Below, piece by piece: positions 36,358 to 45,549 of a DNA stretch of 64,000 nt; within the stretch, counting starts at the first letter, position 1, and the number at the start of each line of letters is the position of its first letter. The notes under the pieces were generated by a model. The model was not told the DNA's origin, ran no database searches, and saw only the letters and a program-made list of their open reading frames with translations. Source of the stretch: Paenibacillus hexagrammi (GTDB taxonomy: Bacteria > Bacillota > Bacilli > Paenibacillales > NBRC-103111); assembly GCF_021513275.1 (NCBI RefSeq), contig NZ_CP090978.1:4402001-4466000 (forward strand). The letters run 5' to 3'. The position numbers and the translations under genes were made by a program.

Positions 36358-36363
36358 CACCAT

Positions 36364-36392
36364 ATGATAACGAACATTTTCAATAGAGTCAA
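36364..36392 (-). promoter_or_regulatory. Sigma-A promoter of the valS T-box transcript
   Basis: On the minus strand TTGACT (36387-36392) and TATCAT (36364-36369) have a 17-bp spacer. Transcription would start just before the T-box. Confidence 0.65.
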
Positions 36393-36452
36393 TATACACC
36401 GCGATAGTTGCCTATCTTTTCGTATTTTCCAGTATAACCGAATATTTGCTCT

Positions 36453-36860
36453 TTATGCTTCATCCGCGAAGATCATGGGGTCTTGAAGAAGCTTTTCATA
36501 ATATTCCGTCTTCACGTCGACGGCTGCAAGTAATGCCTCAAGCTCTTTTTGCTGCTGAAGCAGCTGTTTTTTATGATGGTCAAGCAGCTCAATACGCTCC
36601 TTCACAATTCTTGCAGGAATTTTGCCATTCTTGGCTCGCTCCACAAGACAGCCCTCCTGCAAAAACAGGATGATGTTCTCAAGGGTCATTCCTGTTTTCT
36701 TCAAAGACGCAACGAAGGTCAAGAAGCGCACATCCGCTTCAGTAAACTGCCGAACGCCGCTAGCAGAGCGAGAGACAGCAGGCAGCAACCCTAATTTTTC
36801 ATAATATCGGATCGTATGGGACGAGAGTCCCGTCAACTCCTCCACATCTCGTATAAACAT
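36453..36860 (-). CDS. MerR-family regulator, AdhR/NmlR type
   Basis: This 135-residue regulator has the N-terminal MerR winged helix (FIRDVEELTGLSSHTIRYYEKLGLLP pattern) and a coiled-coil dimerisation helix (about 80-115). A single cysteine lies in LQEGC, which might act in electrophile sensing as in AdhR-type members (inference). AGGAGG precedes the ATG at 36860. It is 15 bp after the alcohol dehydrogenase gene, whose promoter has the AdhR-type dyad, so it probably controls its own operon. Confidence 0.85.
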   Translation of the reverse strand: MFIRDVEELTGLSSHTIRYYEKLGLLPAVSRSASGVRQFTEADVRFLTFVASLKKTGMTLENIILFLQEGCLVERAKNGKIPARIVKERIELLDHHKKQLLQQQKELEALLAAVDVKTEYYEKLLQDPMIFADEA

Positions 36861-36875
36861 AGACAATACCTCCTT

Positions 36876-37906
36876 TTAGAAGGTTAAAATAATTTTGCCG
36901 ACGCTATCGTGGCTGTGCAAATAAACGTGGGCTTGTTCAATGTCCTCAAGCGAAAAGCATCGTGCAATCTGCGGGTGAATCTGTCCATCTGCAAGTAATT
37001 GAAACACAGCTTCCAAATCGGTCCTGAAAGCTTCCGGATCCTGCTGTTTGCCTCCGGTTATGCTGTAGGTCACAGCCTTGCGCTGAACCGCGCCGGATTC
37101 CACCGATCCATCTAGCGCCTTCCAGCCTTCCACGTATTTATGCGACTCTGCTTCTGACGCTTGCAAAATGGAGGTAAATCCGTAGCCGACCAGCACGCCA
37201 TCAGGCCCAAGAACTTGTAGCGAGCGTCCCCAATTTTCATAACCAATAGGATCAAATACTGCTTTAACGCCCTTCGGCACGTGCTCCCGCATATGTTCTA
37301 CAAAGTCCTCTTTATGATAATCGATGAGTCTGACCCCGTAACACTCCAACGCGGCATGTTTGCGCGAAGAAGCCGTGCCAAACATACGAAGCTCGAACAA
37401 TCTGCCCAAATCAAGCAAGGCTGTGCCAACACCGCCTGATGCGCCATGGATCAGGACAGTGTCTCCTGCGACCAAACTAGCGCATCGGCACAGCAGCTGA
37501 TAGGCCGTTACGTAATTCAGAATAACTGCGGCCGCATCAATAGCAGGAACCACCTCAGGCACAAGAATGACCTCTTCTACCGGCACACATACATACCGGC
37601 TGTATCCGCCTACGCCAGGAAAAAAGCTGCAGCTTTCGTGCCAAGCCCGATCCGCGGGTCTACCTGAATACCGATGGCATCTATGATTCCTACTATATCA
37701 TATCCCGGTGTAAATGGTGTGGAAGGCGAACCAGGGTATCGGCCTTCTCTCCTCATGGCATCAGCTAGTGCGACTCCAGCGGCTTGCACTTTGATGCGTA
37801 CCTCCCCTGCAAGGGGCTGTGGCATAGCTTCTTCGATCAGCTTCAACACACCCGGGCCTCCATACTGCGTGACGACTACTCTTTCATTCGATTGTTTATC
37901 TTTCAT
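36876..37906 (-). CDS. Zinc-type alcohol dehydrogenase / quinone oxidoreductase family, frameshifted
   Basis: This is a medium-chain dehydrogenase/reductase using NAD(P)H, probably in aldehyde or quinone detoxification. The N-terminal GroES-like part (to about residue 97) and the Rossmann part (HGASGGVGTALLDLGR) are both intact, but the frame breaks at the A6 run 37620-37625. One more base restores AAFFPGVGGYSRYVCVPVEE and a 343-residue protein. AAAGGAG lies 10 nt before the ATG. No structural zinc cysteine cluster is visible. Confidence 0.82.
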
Positions 37907-37929
37907 CCTACATCAGCTCCTTTGAAAAC

Positions 37930-37960
37930 ACAGTACTCCTTAGAGCTGACTCTAAGTCAA
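37930..37960 (-). promoter_or_regulatory. MerR-type promoter and AdhR-like operator
   Basis: On the minus strand TTGACT (37955-37960) and TACTGT (37930-37935) are 19 bp apart, the long spacing of MerR-activated promoters. The spacer holds the dyad CTTAGAG-TCAG-CTCTAAG (37939-37956), close to the known AdhR/NmlR-type operator. Confidence 0.75.
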
Positions 37961-37966
37961 GTGAAA

Positions 37967-38014
37967 ACAAAAAAAGAACCCCCGACTGCTTCACTCAGCA
38001 GCCGGAGGCCCTTG
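37967..38014 (-). terminator. Terminator after the spoVID-like gene
   Basis: On the minus strand CCTCCGGCTGCT pairs with AGCAGTCGGGGG, followed by TTCTTTTTTT. Confidence 0.8.
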
Positions 38015-38040
38015 TAGCTTACATCTATGTACACCTTGCT

Positions 38041-39120
38041 TTACGGGAGATAAATCACTTGCCCGGTAGTAAGCTCTTGCTCACCAAGGCGGTTAAACAG
38101 CTGGAGTTCTCGTGGATTTAGCTCGTAACGCTTAGCAATCGTCTCGAGCGTTTCCTCCCGCTGCACAATGCACATTCTTACTTTGCGGAATTCTTGAGAA
38201 CCCGATTCCGAATTGAGGAACAATCGTTTCCACTCTACAGCGTCAATTTTCGTTTCTTCCTGCGGCGCCGCTTTGGTTTCAGGGTCTCTCTTATCCTGAA
38301 AGAAAGAACCTGCCTTCGAAATGAGCGACTTAATGCCGTACGGTTGGATATCCACAGCCTCGTTCGCTTTTTTGCCGAATGCGACCTTGAGCTCCTTCTT
38401 TTCCTCCGTAACGACCGTGCTATCCGGATGGGGAGTCACCTTCAATTCGGTGATCTCTGCTTGGATCGATTCCAAGCCTACAGCATCCGTATCGTGCATG
38501 GGCTCCATGCTTACCGGCGATGGTTCCGCGATCGGCTGCTCTTGAACATCTGGAGCCTCATATACGGGCTGCTCTCCCTGCACGGGTGGCTGTACTGGTG
38601 CTGGTACGGCAGGTTCAACGGGTACAGGCTCAGCAGGAACCTCCGCTGCCGGCTCCGGAGCCGCTTCAACGGCTGGAGGAGGTACTTCGTTGCGGTAAGT
38701 CTCAGCTTCATGAACGAATGTCAATTCCTCGTCGTCTTTCCAATCGTCAGCAGGCGTTGATACCATTTCAACACCTTGAAGGGACAGTACTCCAGTGACA
38801 TTCAAGCTTCTGGCTGACAGTAGATCAACATCAAAATTCTCAATCTCGACTAAAATGTCTTCAACCCGATGAATTCGGTTTAGCGGAAGCGTGATTTCAA
38901 CGGGAATTAGATGCTCCAGCGTCCTATTCTCTTCTTGCTCTGTGGAATAACTCCCCGTTAACATCAGGTTACCTTTTAAAATCGCTTGGTCCTCTAACGT
39001 CAGCACTTGGATATGCGGCACCAGCTCTATATCATTGAGCTCCTGAATGCCTGCGAGCTGCTCCTGCAGATGAACACGCTCATAAATATCAAACCTTAAA
39101 CCTGGTTGTTGTTCAGTCAC
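38041..39120 (-). CDS. spoVID: SpoVID-like spore coat assembly protein with C-terminal LysM
   Basis: SpoVID drives encasement of the spore by the coat and binds SafA. The 359-residue protein has a conserved N-terminal domain (about 1-150, GLRFDIYERVHL and ILKGNLMLTGSY), an acidic Pro/Glu/Val-rich middle, and a C-terminal LysM (about 312-358, opening VQREETLETIAKRYEL). A SafA-like gene is in the same window. The neighbourhood with hem genes and valS also fits B. subtilis spoVID. Confidence 0.85.
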   Translation of the reverse strand: MTEQQPGLRFDIYERVHLQEQLAGIQELNDIELVPHIQVLTLEDQAILKGNLMLTGSYSTEQEENRTLEHLIPVEITLPLNRIHRVEDILVEIENFDVDLLSARSLNVTGVLSLQGVEMVSTPADDWKDDEELTFVHEAETYRNEVPPPAVEAAPEPAAEVPAEPVPVEPAVPAPVQPPVQGEQPVYEAPDVQEQPIAEPSPVSMEPMHDTDAVGLESIQAEITELKVTPHPDSTVVTEEKKELKVAFGKKANEAVDIQPYGIKSLISKAGSFFQDKRDPETKAAPQEETKIDAVEWKRLFLNSESGSQEFRKVRMCIVQREETLETIAKRYELNPRELQLFNRLGEQELTTGQVIYLP

Positions 39121-39195
39121 TGACTAAATCCTCCCTTCCTCCATCCCCGCTGTAAGCCGATAAGGATGTTTAACCAATACCTTGATCTGTCTCTA

Positions 39196-39224
39196 AAGTA
39201 TATGGGTGAAAGAGAGACGGCATG
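39196..39224 (-). promoter_or_regulatory. Possible sigma-E type promoter of the spoVID-like gene
   Basis: On the minus strand CATATACT matches the sigma-E -10 CATACAHT at 7 of 8 positions, and TCATGCC lies 14 bp upstream as a weak -35. Position is approximate. Confidence 0.35.
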
Positions 39225-39233
39225 ACTACATTT

Positions 39234-40121
39234 TTAAGTTCGTCTAAGCTTCTCTATGAAAAGCTGCAAATCTTTTGGTAGCGGAGCATGGATGTCAAGC
39301 TTTTCCAAAGTTACAGGATGTTCAAACAGAAGCTGTTCTCCGTGCAGTGCTTGTCTGTGAAACAAAGCGGAGGAGCCTCCATACAGCGTGTCGCCGGCAA
39401 GCGGATGCCCCATGTAGCTTAGATGTACCCTTATCTGATGCGTCCTGCCGGTTTCGAGTCTCAGTCCTACCATGGTGGCATTCTTCAGAGCTTCTAGGAC
39501 CTTATAATGAGTGACAGCGTCATCTCCTCCGGGCGAAACCCTTCTTTTGCCGGAATGATGGCGGTCTTTGCCAATTGGCTGCTTGATCGTTCCCTGCCGC
39601 GCTCGTAAAACGCCTTGTGCAACCGCTACGTATCTCCGATCAATCCGCTTCTCCCGCATGGCCTCATCGAGAAGCACATGAGCCCATTCATTCTTTGCGT
39701 ACAGCACCGCTCCGGTCGTTTCCTTGTCCAAACGGTGTATATGCCGAATAGCATGCGCTTGTCCGGAGGAGGCATAATAGTGTGCTACGGCAGCGGCAAG
39801 GCTGCCCTTCTGTCCATGCTCCGAAGGATGGATCGACATCCCTGCAGGTTTATTCACAACCAGACAAAAGTCATCCTCGTAAAGAATTTCGATTTCTTGG
39901 TACTCAGGTTCGATACCGGTTTTTTCTTCCGGAAACAGTTTTATCAAGATACTGCTCCCCTGAACCTTCACAGCTCCCTGAGACGCAAGGCGCAAAAAAA
40001 GCTTCCTAGGCACAGGAATCAGCACACTCAGGGCATCGATTGCACCTGGAGCCAAAGGCTTCCAATCCTCATGCGGAGCAGGAAGTTCCATCCATTCACC
40101 TTTGCGAATCCAATGCTTCAT
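39234..40121 (-). CDS. RluA-family pseudouridine synthase
   Basis: This enzyme isomerises uridine in rRNA or tRNA. The 295-residue protein has the catalytic motif HRLDKETTGAVLYAK near residue 132 and GRTHQIRVHLSYMGHPLAGD in the C-terminal half. The N-terminal S4-type region is weak. The RNA target cannot be told. Its ATG overlaps the stop of the small upstream gene (ATGA), so translation is coupled. Confidence 0.92.
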   Translation of the reverse strand: MKHWIRKGEWMELPAPHEDWKPLAPGAIDALSVLIPVPRKLFLRLASQGAVKVQGSSILIKLFPEEKTGIEPEYQEIEILYEDDFCLVVNKPAGMSIHPSEHGQKGSLAAAVAHYYASSGQAHAIRHIHRLDKETTGAVLYAKNEWAHVLLDEAMREKRIDRRYVAVAQGVLRARQGTIKQPIGKDRHHSGKRRVSPGGDDAVTHYKVLEALKNATMVGLRLETGRTHQIRVHLSYMGHPLAGDTLYGGSSALFHRQALHGEQLLFEHPVTLEKLDIHAPLPKDLQLFIEKLRRT

Positions 40122-40228
40122 GAGCGCCTGCCTCTATGAGCATAAATAATCCAAGCAAGCACCAGTAAGAAGACAAACACAACTGCCATCAAATCTATGG
40201 GAAAGTCAAAAAAGTAGTAACGTTTCAC
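40118..40228 (-). CDS. Small membrane peptide, 36 residues, coupled to the RluA-family gene
   Basis: This peptide is too short for most gene finders. It starts with GTG preceded by AAGGAG at 8 nt, has one hydrophobic segment (LMAVVFVFLLVLAWIIYA) and ends in a basic RGRRS. Its TGA overlaps the ATG of the RluA-family gene. The ribosome site and the overlap argue for real translation; the function is unknown. Confidence 0.6.
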   Translation of the reverse strand: MKRYYFFDFPIDLMAVVFVFLLVLAWIIYAHRGRRS

Positions 40229-40381
40229 GTCCAAAGCTCCTTATCAAGCGGAATAAAGTACACTTTATTTTAACAATTACCAATAACCGTTGCACACAAA
40301 AATATGATACTATAACTCTTGTATTGTGTTTTTTTCGACAAATTTTATATAGAGATAAAAAGAGATCAGGAGAGGAACTCA

Positions 40382-41938
40382 TTGAGTACTGCATTTATGA
40401 ACCATCTACGAAGTTGGGGCTGGATGAAACGGCTGCTGCTTCTTATTGCCGCGCTTACATTTCTATGTTCAAGCTTTCTGTTTCTGACTCCCATAGGCGA
40501 ATCCATTCGCGTATACTTGGCGAAGACCGTCATCACTACTCAGCACCGTGATTGGGCTTGGATTTTTGTCGGAGCTCAGCGGAGGGATCAGCTTGTTAAG
40601 GAAGTACAGGATCTTACCGAGATCAATTCAATGGAAAAACAGGATCTGCAAGCTGTTAAGTACGAGAAAAACCGCTCTATGGAAAGTCTTATTAAAGTCG
40701 AGGATATCTCGGGACAGTTCTGGAAAGGTAAAAAAATGTATGTTTACGATCCGACAACTATTCGGGTCGTCGTTCCGGCCAAGCAAGGTGAAGGCGAGCG
40801 TATTACATCGATGGTCCAACGGACCGGGGCTGTCGCAGGCGTGAACGGCGGAGGATTCAATGACCCAGACGGATTGGGCAACGGCTTTGCCCCAATTGGA
40901 GCTATTATGTCTGGCGGAAACATCCTATACACCGACCAGGAAGGTTCCATTCCTCAGCAGATCGTCGGCTTTACCAAAGAGGGCACACTCATTATTGGCA
41001 AATACAGCATTAATGAATTGTTAAAGCTTAATGTAACCGAAGCGGTTTCCTTCTATCCGCGGGTCATTGCTAACGGCAAAGGACTCATCACAAGCGGTGA
41101 CGGTGGCTGGGGTAGAGCCCCTAGAACAGCAGTCGGTCAAAAAGCGGACGGAACGGTCATCTTTATCGTGATCGACGGCCGACAGGCACAAAGTGTCGGA
41201 GCTACGCTGAAAGAAGTACAGGATTTATTTCTTGCTGAAGGTGTCATTAATGCCGGTTTCCTTGACGGTGGGGCATCCTCCGAGATGGTTGTGGACGATC
41301 AATTAGTCACCAGTCCTTCCAGCCGTTACGGGGAACGCCGATTACCATCCGCTTTCCTTGTCTTCGATCATCCGGACGAAATTCAAGTCGATAATGTGTG
41401 GGCAGGCCTTACAGAGATTGACCCGGGTGGCGCCTATGATCATCCCGATTATTTGAGAGAACAAGCGCTGAAAAAAGCCAATCAGGCGAAAGCGACACCT
41501 GCGCCTACTGCTAAACCGAAAGCGACTGTATCACCAAGTCCTTCGGCGTCCGTGAACCCGGATGGCTCAGTGAAGCCTAGTGCATCGAACGCTCCGGGCA
41601 GTACACCAGCAGCTTCCGTTCAGCCCGGCGCATCGGCTAAACCAGGCGAGTCACCTGTTCCTCAAACCACACCGAAGGCAGGGGCAACGTCAAGCGCTGC
41701 ACCAGCAGCAGGGACCGGCCAAGCGGCCGATCCTGCTGCTGGCACAGGCAGTGCCGGCACGGCTCCCATGCAATCAACAGCACCGAAGCAGTCGGATACG
41801 CCTGCTGCAGTGACAGATCCTGCCCCGAAGCCTGCAGGTGCAGCAAGCCAAGCGGCTGGCGGCGCAGCAGCACCTACTGGGACAGCGTCCGAACAAGAGC
41901 AAGCTCCAGCTTCTGCTGCTCAGTCAAATAATAAATAA
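40382..41938 (+). CDS. Phosphodiester glycosidase (NAGPA-domain) family surface protein
   Basis: Members of this family cleave GlcNAc-type phosphodiesters and are often envelope-associated. The 518-residue protein has one N-terminal membrane anchor (about 18-38), a NAGPA/DUF2233 domain (about 130-340, with GVNGGGFNDPDG, PRTAVGQKADGTVIFIVIDG and AGFLDGGASSEMV), and a tail of about 140 residues made of Ala, Pro, Thr, Ser and Gly. TTG at 40382 has AGGAG 9 nt upstream; an ATG five codons later is possible. Single-gene unit. Confidence 0.85.
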   Translation: MSTAFMNHLRSWGWMKRLLLLIAALTFLCSSFLFLTPIGESIRVYLAKTVITTQHRDWAWIFVGAQRRDQLVKEVQDLTEINSMEKQDLQAVKYEKNRSMESLIKVEDISGQFWKGKKMYVYDPTTIRVVVPAKQGEGERITSMVQRTGAVAGVNGGGFNDPDGLGNGFAPIGAIMSGGNILYTDQEGSIPQQIVGFTKEGTLIIGKYSINELLKLNVTEAVSFYPRVIANGKGLITSGDGGWGRAPRTAVGQKADGTVIFIVIDGRQAQSVGATLKEVQDLFLAEGVINAGFLDGGASSEMVVDDQLVTSPSSRYGERRLPSAFLVFDHPDEIQVDNVWAGLTEIDPGGAYDHPDYLREQALKKANQAKATPAPTAKPKATVSPSPSASVNPDGSVKPSASNAPGSTPAASVQPGASAKPGESPVPQTTPKAGATSSAAPAAGTGQAADPAAGTGSAGTAPMQSTAPKQSDTPAAVTDPAPKPAGAASQAAGGAAAPTGTASEQEQAPASAAQSNNK

Positions 41939-41948
41939 TGTCTACATA

Positions 41949-41993
41949 AAAGGGGATATCCTCCGCTGCCTGGGCAGCGAAGGATATCCCCTC
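41949..41993. terminator. Bidirectional terminator between NAGPA gene and hemL
   Basis: AGGGGATATCCT and CGCTGCC arms pair with GGCAGCG and AGGATATCCCCT, one of the strongest stems in the window. Confidence 0.9.
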
Positions 41994-42009
41994 TCATCTT
42001 TATACAAGC

Positions 42010-43308
42010 TTATAATCGTTTCAAAGCTTCGCGGTGAGCTGCAATCGTCTCCTCGATATCCTCGTTCGTGTGAACTGTTGATATGAACATACCTTCGAAT
42101 TGAGATGGAGCAACCGAGACGCCTAAATCCAGCAAATGACCAAAATATGCGTTAAATCGGCCTAAGTCGGATGTTTTGGCTGTTTCATAGTTAACCACCT
42201 GCTGCTCAGTAAAGAATGGGCATAGCATGGAGCCTACACGATTAATCGTGCTGGGAATGCCAAATTCAGCAGCGTTCTTCTTGAAGCCTTCCTCCAACCT
42301 AGCAGACTTACGTTCAAGCTCCTCATATACCCCAGGCTCGCCAAGAAGCTTCAAAGTCGTATATCCAGCAGCCATAGCAAGAGGATTTCCCGACAATGTG
42401 CCGGCTTGATAAATCGATCCCGCAGGTGCGATATGTTCCATAATATCCAGTCTACCGCCATAAGCGCCGACCGGAAGTCCACCGCCAATTACCTTTCCCA
42501 TGCAAGTAAGATCTGGAGTAACACCATATAGCCCTTGTGCGCAATTCTTATGTACACGGAAGCCCGTCATCACCTCGTCAAAAATAAGCAAGCTTCCGTA
42601 CTGCTTCGTTACGTCTCTTAGTCCTTGCAAGAAGCCTTCCGCAGGCGGCACGACGCCCATATTTCCGGCTACAGGCTCTACAATCACTGCTGCGATATCC
42701 TCTCCGAATTTCTCAAAAACGACGCGAATTGATTCTAAATCGTTATATGGAACCGTTATCGTATTCACAGCGACGCTCTCAGGAACGCCAGGACTGTCAG
42801 GAAGCCCTAGTGTAGCGACACCTGAGCCTGCTTTAATCAGCAGCGAATCCGCATGTCCGTGATAGCTGCCTTCGAACTTGACGATTTTGTTGCGTTTGGT
42901 GTAGCCGCGGGCCAGTCGGAGCGCACTCATGGTCGCTTCTGTACCTGAGTTGACCATGCGAACCATCTCAACAGACGGCACCCTTTCAATAACGAGACGT
43001 GCCATTTCCGTTTCCAGCTCGGTAGGAGCGCCAAAGCTTGTGCCCTTTTCCGCGGTTGTACGGATAGCTTCTAATACAGCTGGATGCGCGTGCCCTACAA
43101 TTAGCGGTCCCCATGATCCTACATAGTCAATAAAGGTATTTCCGTCAATATCCGTAACCCGGGAGCCAGCCCCTCTGTCGATAAATAACGGAGTCAGGCC
43201 AACCGATTTAAACGCCCTTACAGGACTGTTGACACCGCCAGGAATAATCTTCTTTGCCTCGCTGAACGCGGCAGCGGATTTTTTGTCGATTCTGCTCGAA
43301 TTATTCAT
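42010..43308 (-). CDS. hemL: Glutamate-1-semialdehyde 2,1-aminomutase HemL
   Basis: This PLP enzyme makes 5-aminolevulinate. The 432-residue protein has [16 protein letters not shown] at the N-terminus, the GSYHGHADS motif, and the PLP region around DEVMTGFRV with the Lys in [25 protein letters not shown] lies about 9 nt before the ATG at 43308; 22 earlier in-frame codons are excluded. It is separated from the other hem genes by a Crp-type gene on the opposite strand. Confidence 0.97.
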   Translation of the reverse strand: MNNSSRIDKKSAAAFSEAKKIIPGGVNSPVRAFKSVGLTPLFIDRGAGSRVTDIDGNTFIDYVGSWGPLIVGHAHPAVLEAIRTTAEKGTSFGAPTELETEMARLVIERVPSVEMVRMVNSGTEATMSALRLARGYTKRNKIVKFEGSYHGHADSLLIKAGSGVATLGLPDSPGVPESVAVNTITVPYNDLESIRVVFEKFGEDIAAVIVEPVAGNMGVVPPAEGFLQGLRDVTKQYGSLLIFDEVMTGFRVHKNCAQGLYGVTPDLTCMGKVIGGGLPVGAYGGRLDIMEHIAPAGSIYQAGTLSGNPLAMAAGYTTLKLLGEPGVYEELERKSARLEEGFKKNAAEFGIPSTINRVGSMLCPFFTEQQVVNYETAKTSDLGRFNAYFGHLLDLGVSVAPSQFEGMFISTVHTNEDIEETIAAHREALKRL

Positions 43309-43362
43309 TTTTTTCTTACCTCCACAAAGGGGATATATGGTAAAATAAATCCGAAACCATAC

Positions 43363-43391
43363 TTGATAAAACATAGAAAAAGGCGGTCCAA
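43363..43391 (-). promoter_or_regulatory. Possible sigma-A promoter of hemL
   Basis: On the minus strand TTGGAC (43386-43391) and TATCAA (43363-43368) are 17 bp apart. The element overlaps the ribosome site of the divergent Crp-type gene, so the two genes may interfere. Confidence 0.4.
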
Positions 43392-43392
43392 C

Positions 43393-44052
43393 ATGATCGA
43401 ATTCGTCAAACGTGTCCCTTTATTTTCTCAGCTTACGGAAGCTCAGCTCCAAGCAGTTGCTCAAATCTGCTCGAAAAGAACCTACAAAGCTAACACCGTA
43501 TTGTTTGCTGAAAAAGACATGGGCTCCGTATTCTATATCGTTCTCAGCGGTTCCGTCAAAATCTATACAACAAGCAACACCGGTGAAGAAAAAATATTGT
43601 CCATTTGCAAAGCCGGAGAAAGCTTCGGCGAGCTCTCTTTAATCGACGGCAAGCCTCGCTCGGCCTCAGCACAGACACTCGAGGATAGCGTCCTCATTAC
43701 GCTTACCGGGCAAAACTTTCTTGAGCTGCTGCGCAGCCATTTCGATATGACGCTCGGAATCATGCGAGAGCTAAGTAATAGGCTTCGGGACACGAACCAG
43801 CATGTCTACGACCTTACCTTTCTCGACGCCAGAACTAGAGTCATTAAGAGCCTCATCAAAATGGCGAACAAGCACGGCATGCGCAGCGGCAACATCATCA
43901 CGATCAAGCTTGTCCTTAACTTTGATGAAATCTCCCAGCTTGCAGGTGTCCAGAAGGTCACACTCATGCAAGTTATCCGAGATTTGGAGGAGAAGGAAAT
44001 CCTCAGCATCTCCCCAAGTGACTTTAAGCTAGACCTTGCCAAGCTAAGATAG
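43393..44052 (+). CDS. Crp/Fnr-family transcriptional regulator
   Basis: This 219-residue regulator has a cyclic-nucleotide-binding-type beta barrel (about 10-120, [15 protein letters not shown] and [12 protein letters not shown]), a long dimer helix, and a C-terminal winged helix ([30 protein letters not shown]). The N-terminal Fnr four-cysteine cluster is not present, so an Fe-S oxygen sensor is unlikely. It is divergent from hemL and abuts cgoX at the stop codon, so control of heme genes is a reasonable guess only. Confidence 0.88.
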   Translation: MIEFVKRVPLFSQLTEAQLQAVAQICSKRTYKANTVLFAEKDMGSVFYIVLSGSVKIYTTSNTGEEKILSICKAGESFGELSLIDGKPRSASAQTLEDSVLITLTGQNFLELLRSHFDMTLGIMRELSNRLRDTNQHVYDLTFLDARTRVIKSLIKMANKHGMRSGNIITIKLVLNFDEISQLAGVQKVTLMQVIRDLEEKEILSISPSDFKLDLAKLR

Positions 44053-45509
44053 CTATACGACAGTCACAGCCTGCAGTATTTGCTCCTTAACATGCTGCGC
44101 CACTTGCTCGCCGGCATCCTGCCCTTGCTTGATACAATCGGGAATACCCACGCCAAGCAATCCTGCCCCCGCGAGATAGACTCCAGGCAGCTGCTCGGTC
44201 ATCTGCATACGCAGCAGCTTCAGCTTCTCCAAATGATGAACCGGATATTGCGGCATAGATTTGGGCATTCTCGTAATTTCCGTAAATAGAGGTTCCGCAT
44301 GCAGCCCAAGCAGCTCGCCAAGATCATGGCGGGCTTTTTGCACGAGCTGCTCATCAGACCAGCCAAGCCACTCCTGTTCACCGGAACGGCCAATGTAGCA
44401 GCGCAGCAGCACTTTGTCCTCCGGTGCTGTATGCAGCCACTTGGCTGAAGTCAACGTACAAGCGGTTATCGTTCTTCCTTCGTTGCGCGGTACGAGGAAC
44501 CCGGATGCATCCAATGCAAATGGAATGTCCTTTTATGAAATCCCATAATGACATTAGCTACCGATATATATTCAATCTTCCCTAAATCTGCTGCTACTGG
44601 CAAACGTCCCAGGCATTCGGCAGCCTGATAGGTAGGTGTGGTAATAACCACGCCGTCTACAATCTCTCTGTCTCCATTATCCAAAACGACCTCGGTTCTA
44701 CCTTCCGCAGTCTTTAGAATCGATACGGCGCCAACTCCAGTCCGGAGATCTTCCCCCGACAAATGCTCCACTAGCGCATCCACCACCGTTTGGAGCCCTT
44801 TTTTAAAGGTCACAAATGCCGAGGATTTCAACCGATCAGGCACATGGGCGTTCTCCGTCGTGGCGTTTTTTCTACTCGCCATCATGCCGAGAATCAAGCT
44901 CTTATACTTCTGCTCCATGGCTTGAAACTGCGGAAAAGTCGCTTTTAAACTTAGATGAAATGTATCTCCAGCGTAGATACCTGCAAGCAAAGGCTCAACG
45001 ACATTGTCGAGCACCTCTTTCCCCAATCTCCGCTGCAGAAAACGTCCTAGCGATTCGTCAGAGGAAGCCTCACGCTTAGGCAGTAATAGGTCCATGGCCG
45101 CGCGCACTTTCCCCATTGGGCTAATGAGACCCGTCTTCATGAAAGGCGTGATTTGCGTAGGGATGCCGAGCACTAGTCCCTGCGGCATCCGGTGCATCTT
45201 TCCTTTGCGCACGATATACGTCTTCTTCGCCTCCGGATTTAGGCCCGTCAACTCATTTTCCAGCCCAAGCTCTTTAGCCAAATCAATAGTGGGACGCTTT
45301 CGCGCTAACACGGAATCGGGTCCCTTTTCAATCACAAAGCCATCACGTTCAATTGTATGAATTTTACCGCCGAAAGAGGGGGATTTCTCCACGATGGTCA
45401 ACCGCGCGTCAATCCCCTCGGCAGCCAGCTTCTTCTTGGCGTAATATGCAGCGCTGAGTCCTGTAATGCCTCCACCGATAATCATGATATGCGGCCGATT
45501 TGCCTTCAT
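44053..45509 (-). CDS. cgoX: Coproporphyrinogen III oxidase (protoporphyrinogen oxidase family), frameshifted
   Basis: This FAD enzyme is HemY/CgoX, which oxidises coproporphyrinogen III in the Gram-positive heme route. The N-terminal FAD motif IIGGGITGLSAAYYAKK and the C-terminal GVYLAGAGLLGVGIPDCI are both present, but in different frames. The break is at the T4 run 44531-44534; one more base gives HKKDIPFALDASGFLVPR and a protein of 485 residues. AGGGGGAG precedes the ATG. It follows cpfC with a 40-bp gap. Confidence 0.88.
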
Positions 45510-45549
45510 GGAAAATCTCCCCCTCTTGTTAGCTCACTAGACTTGAGTT

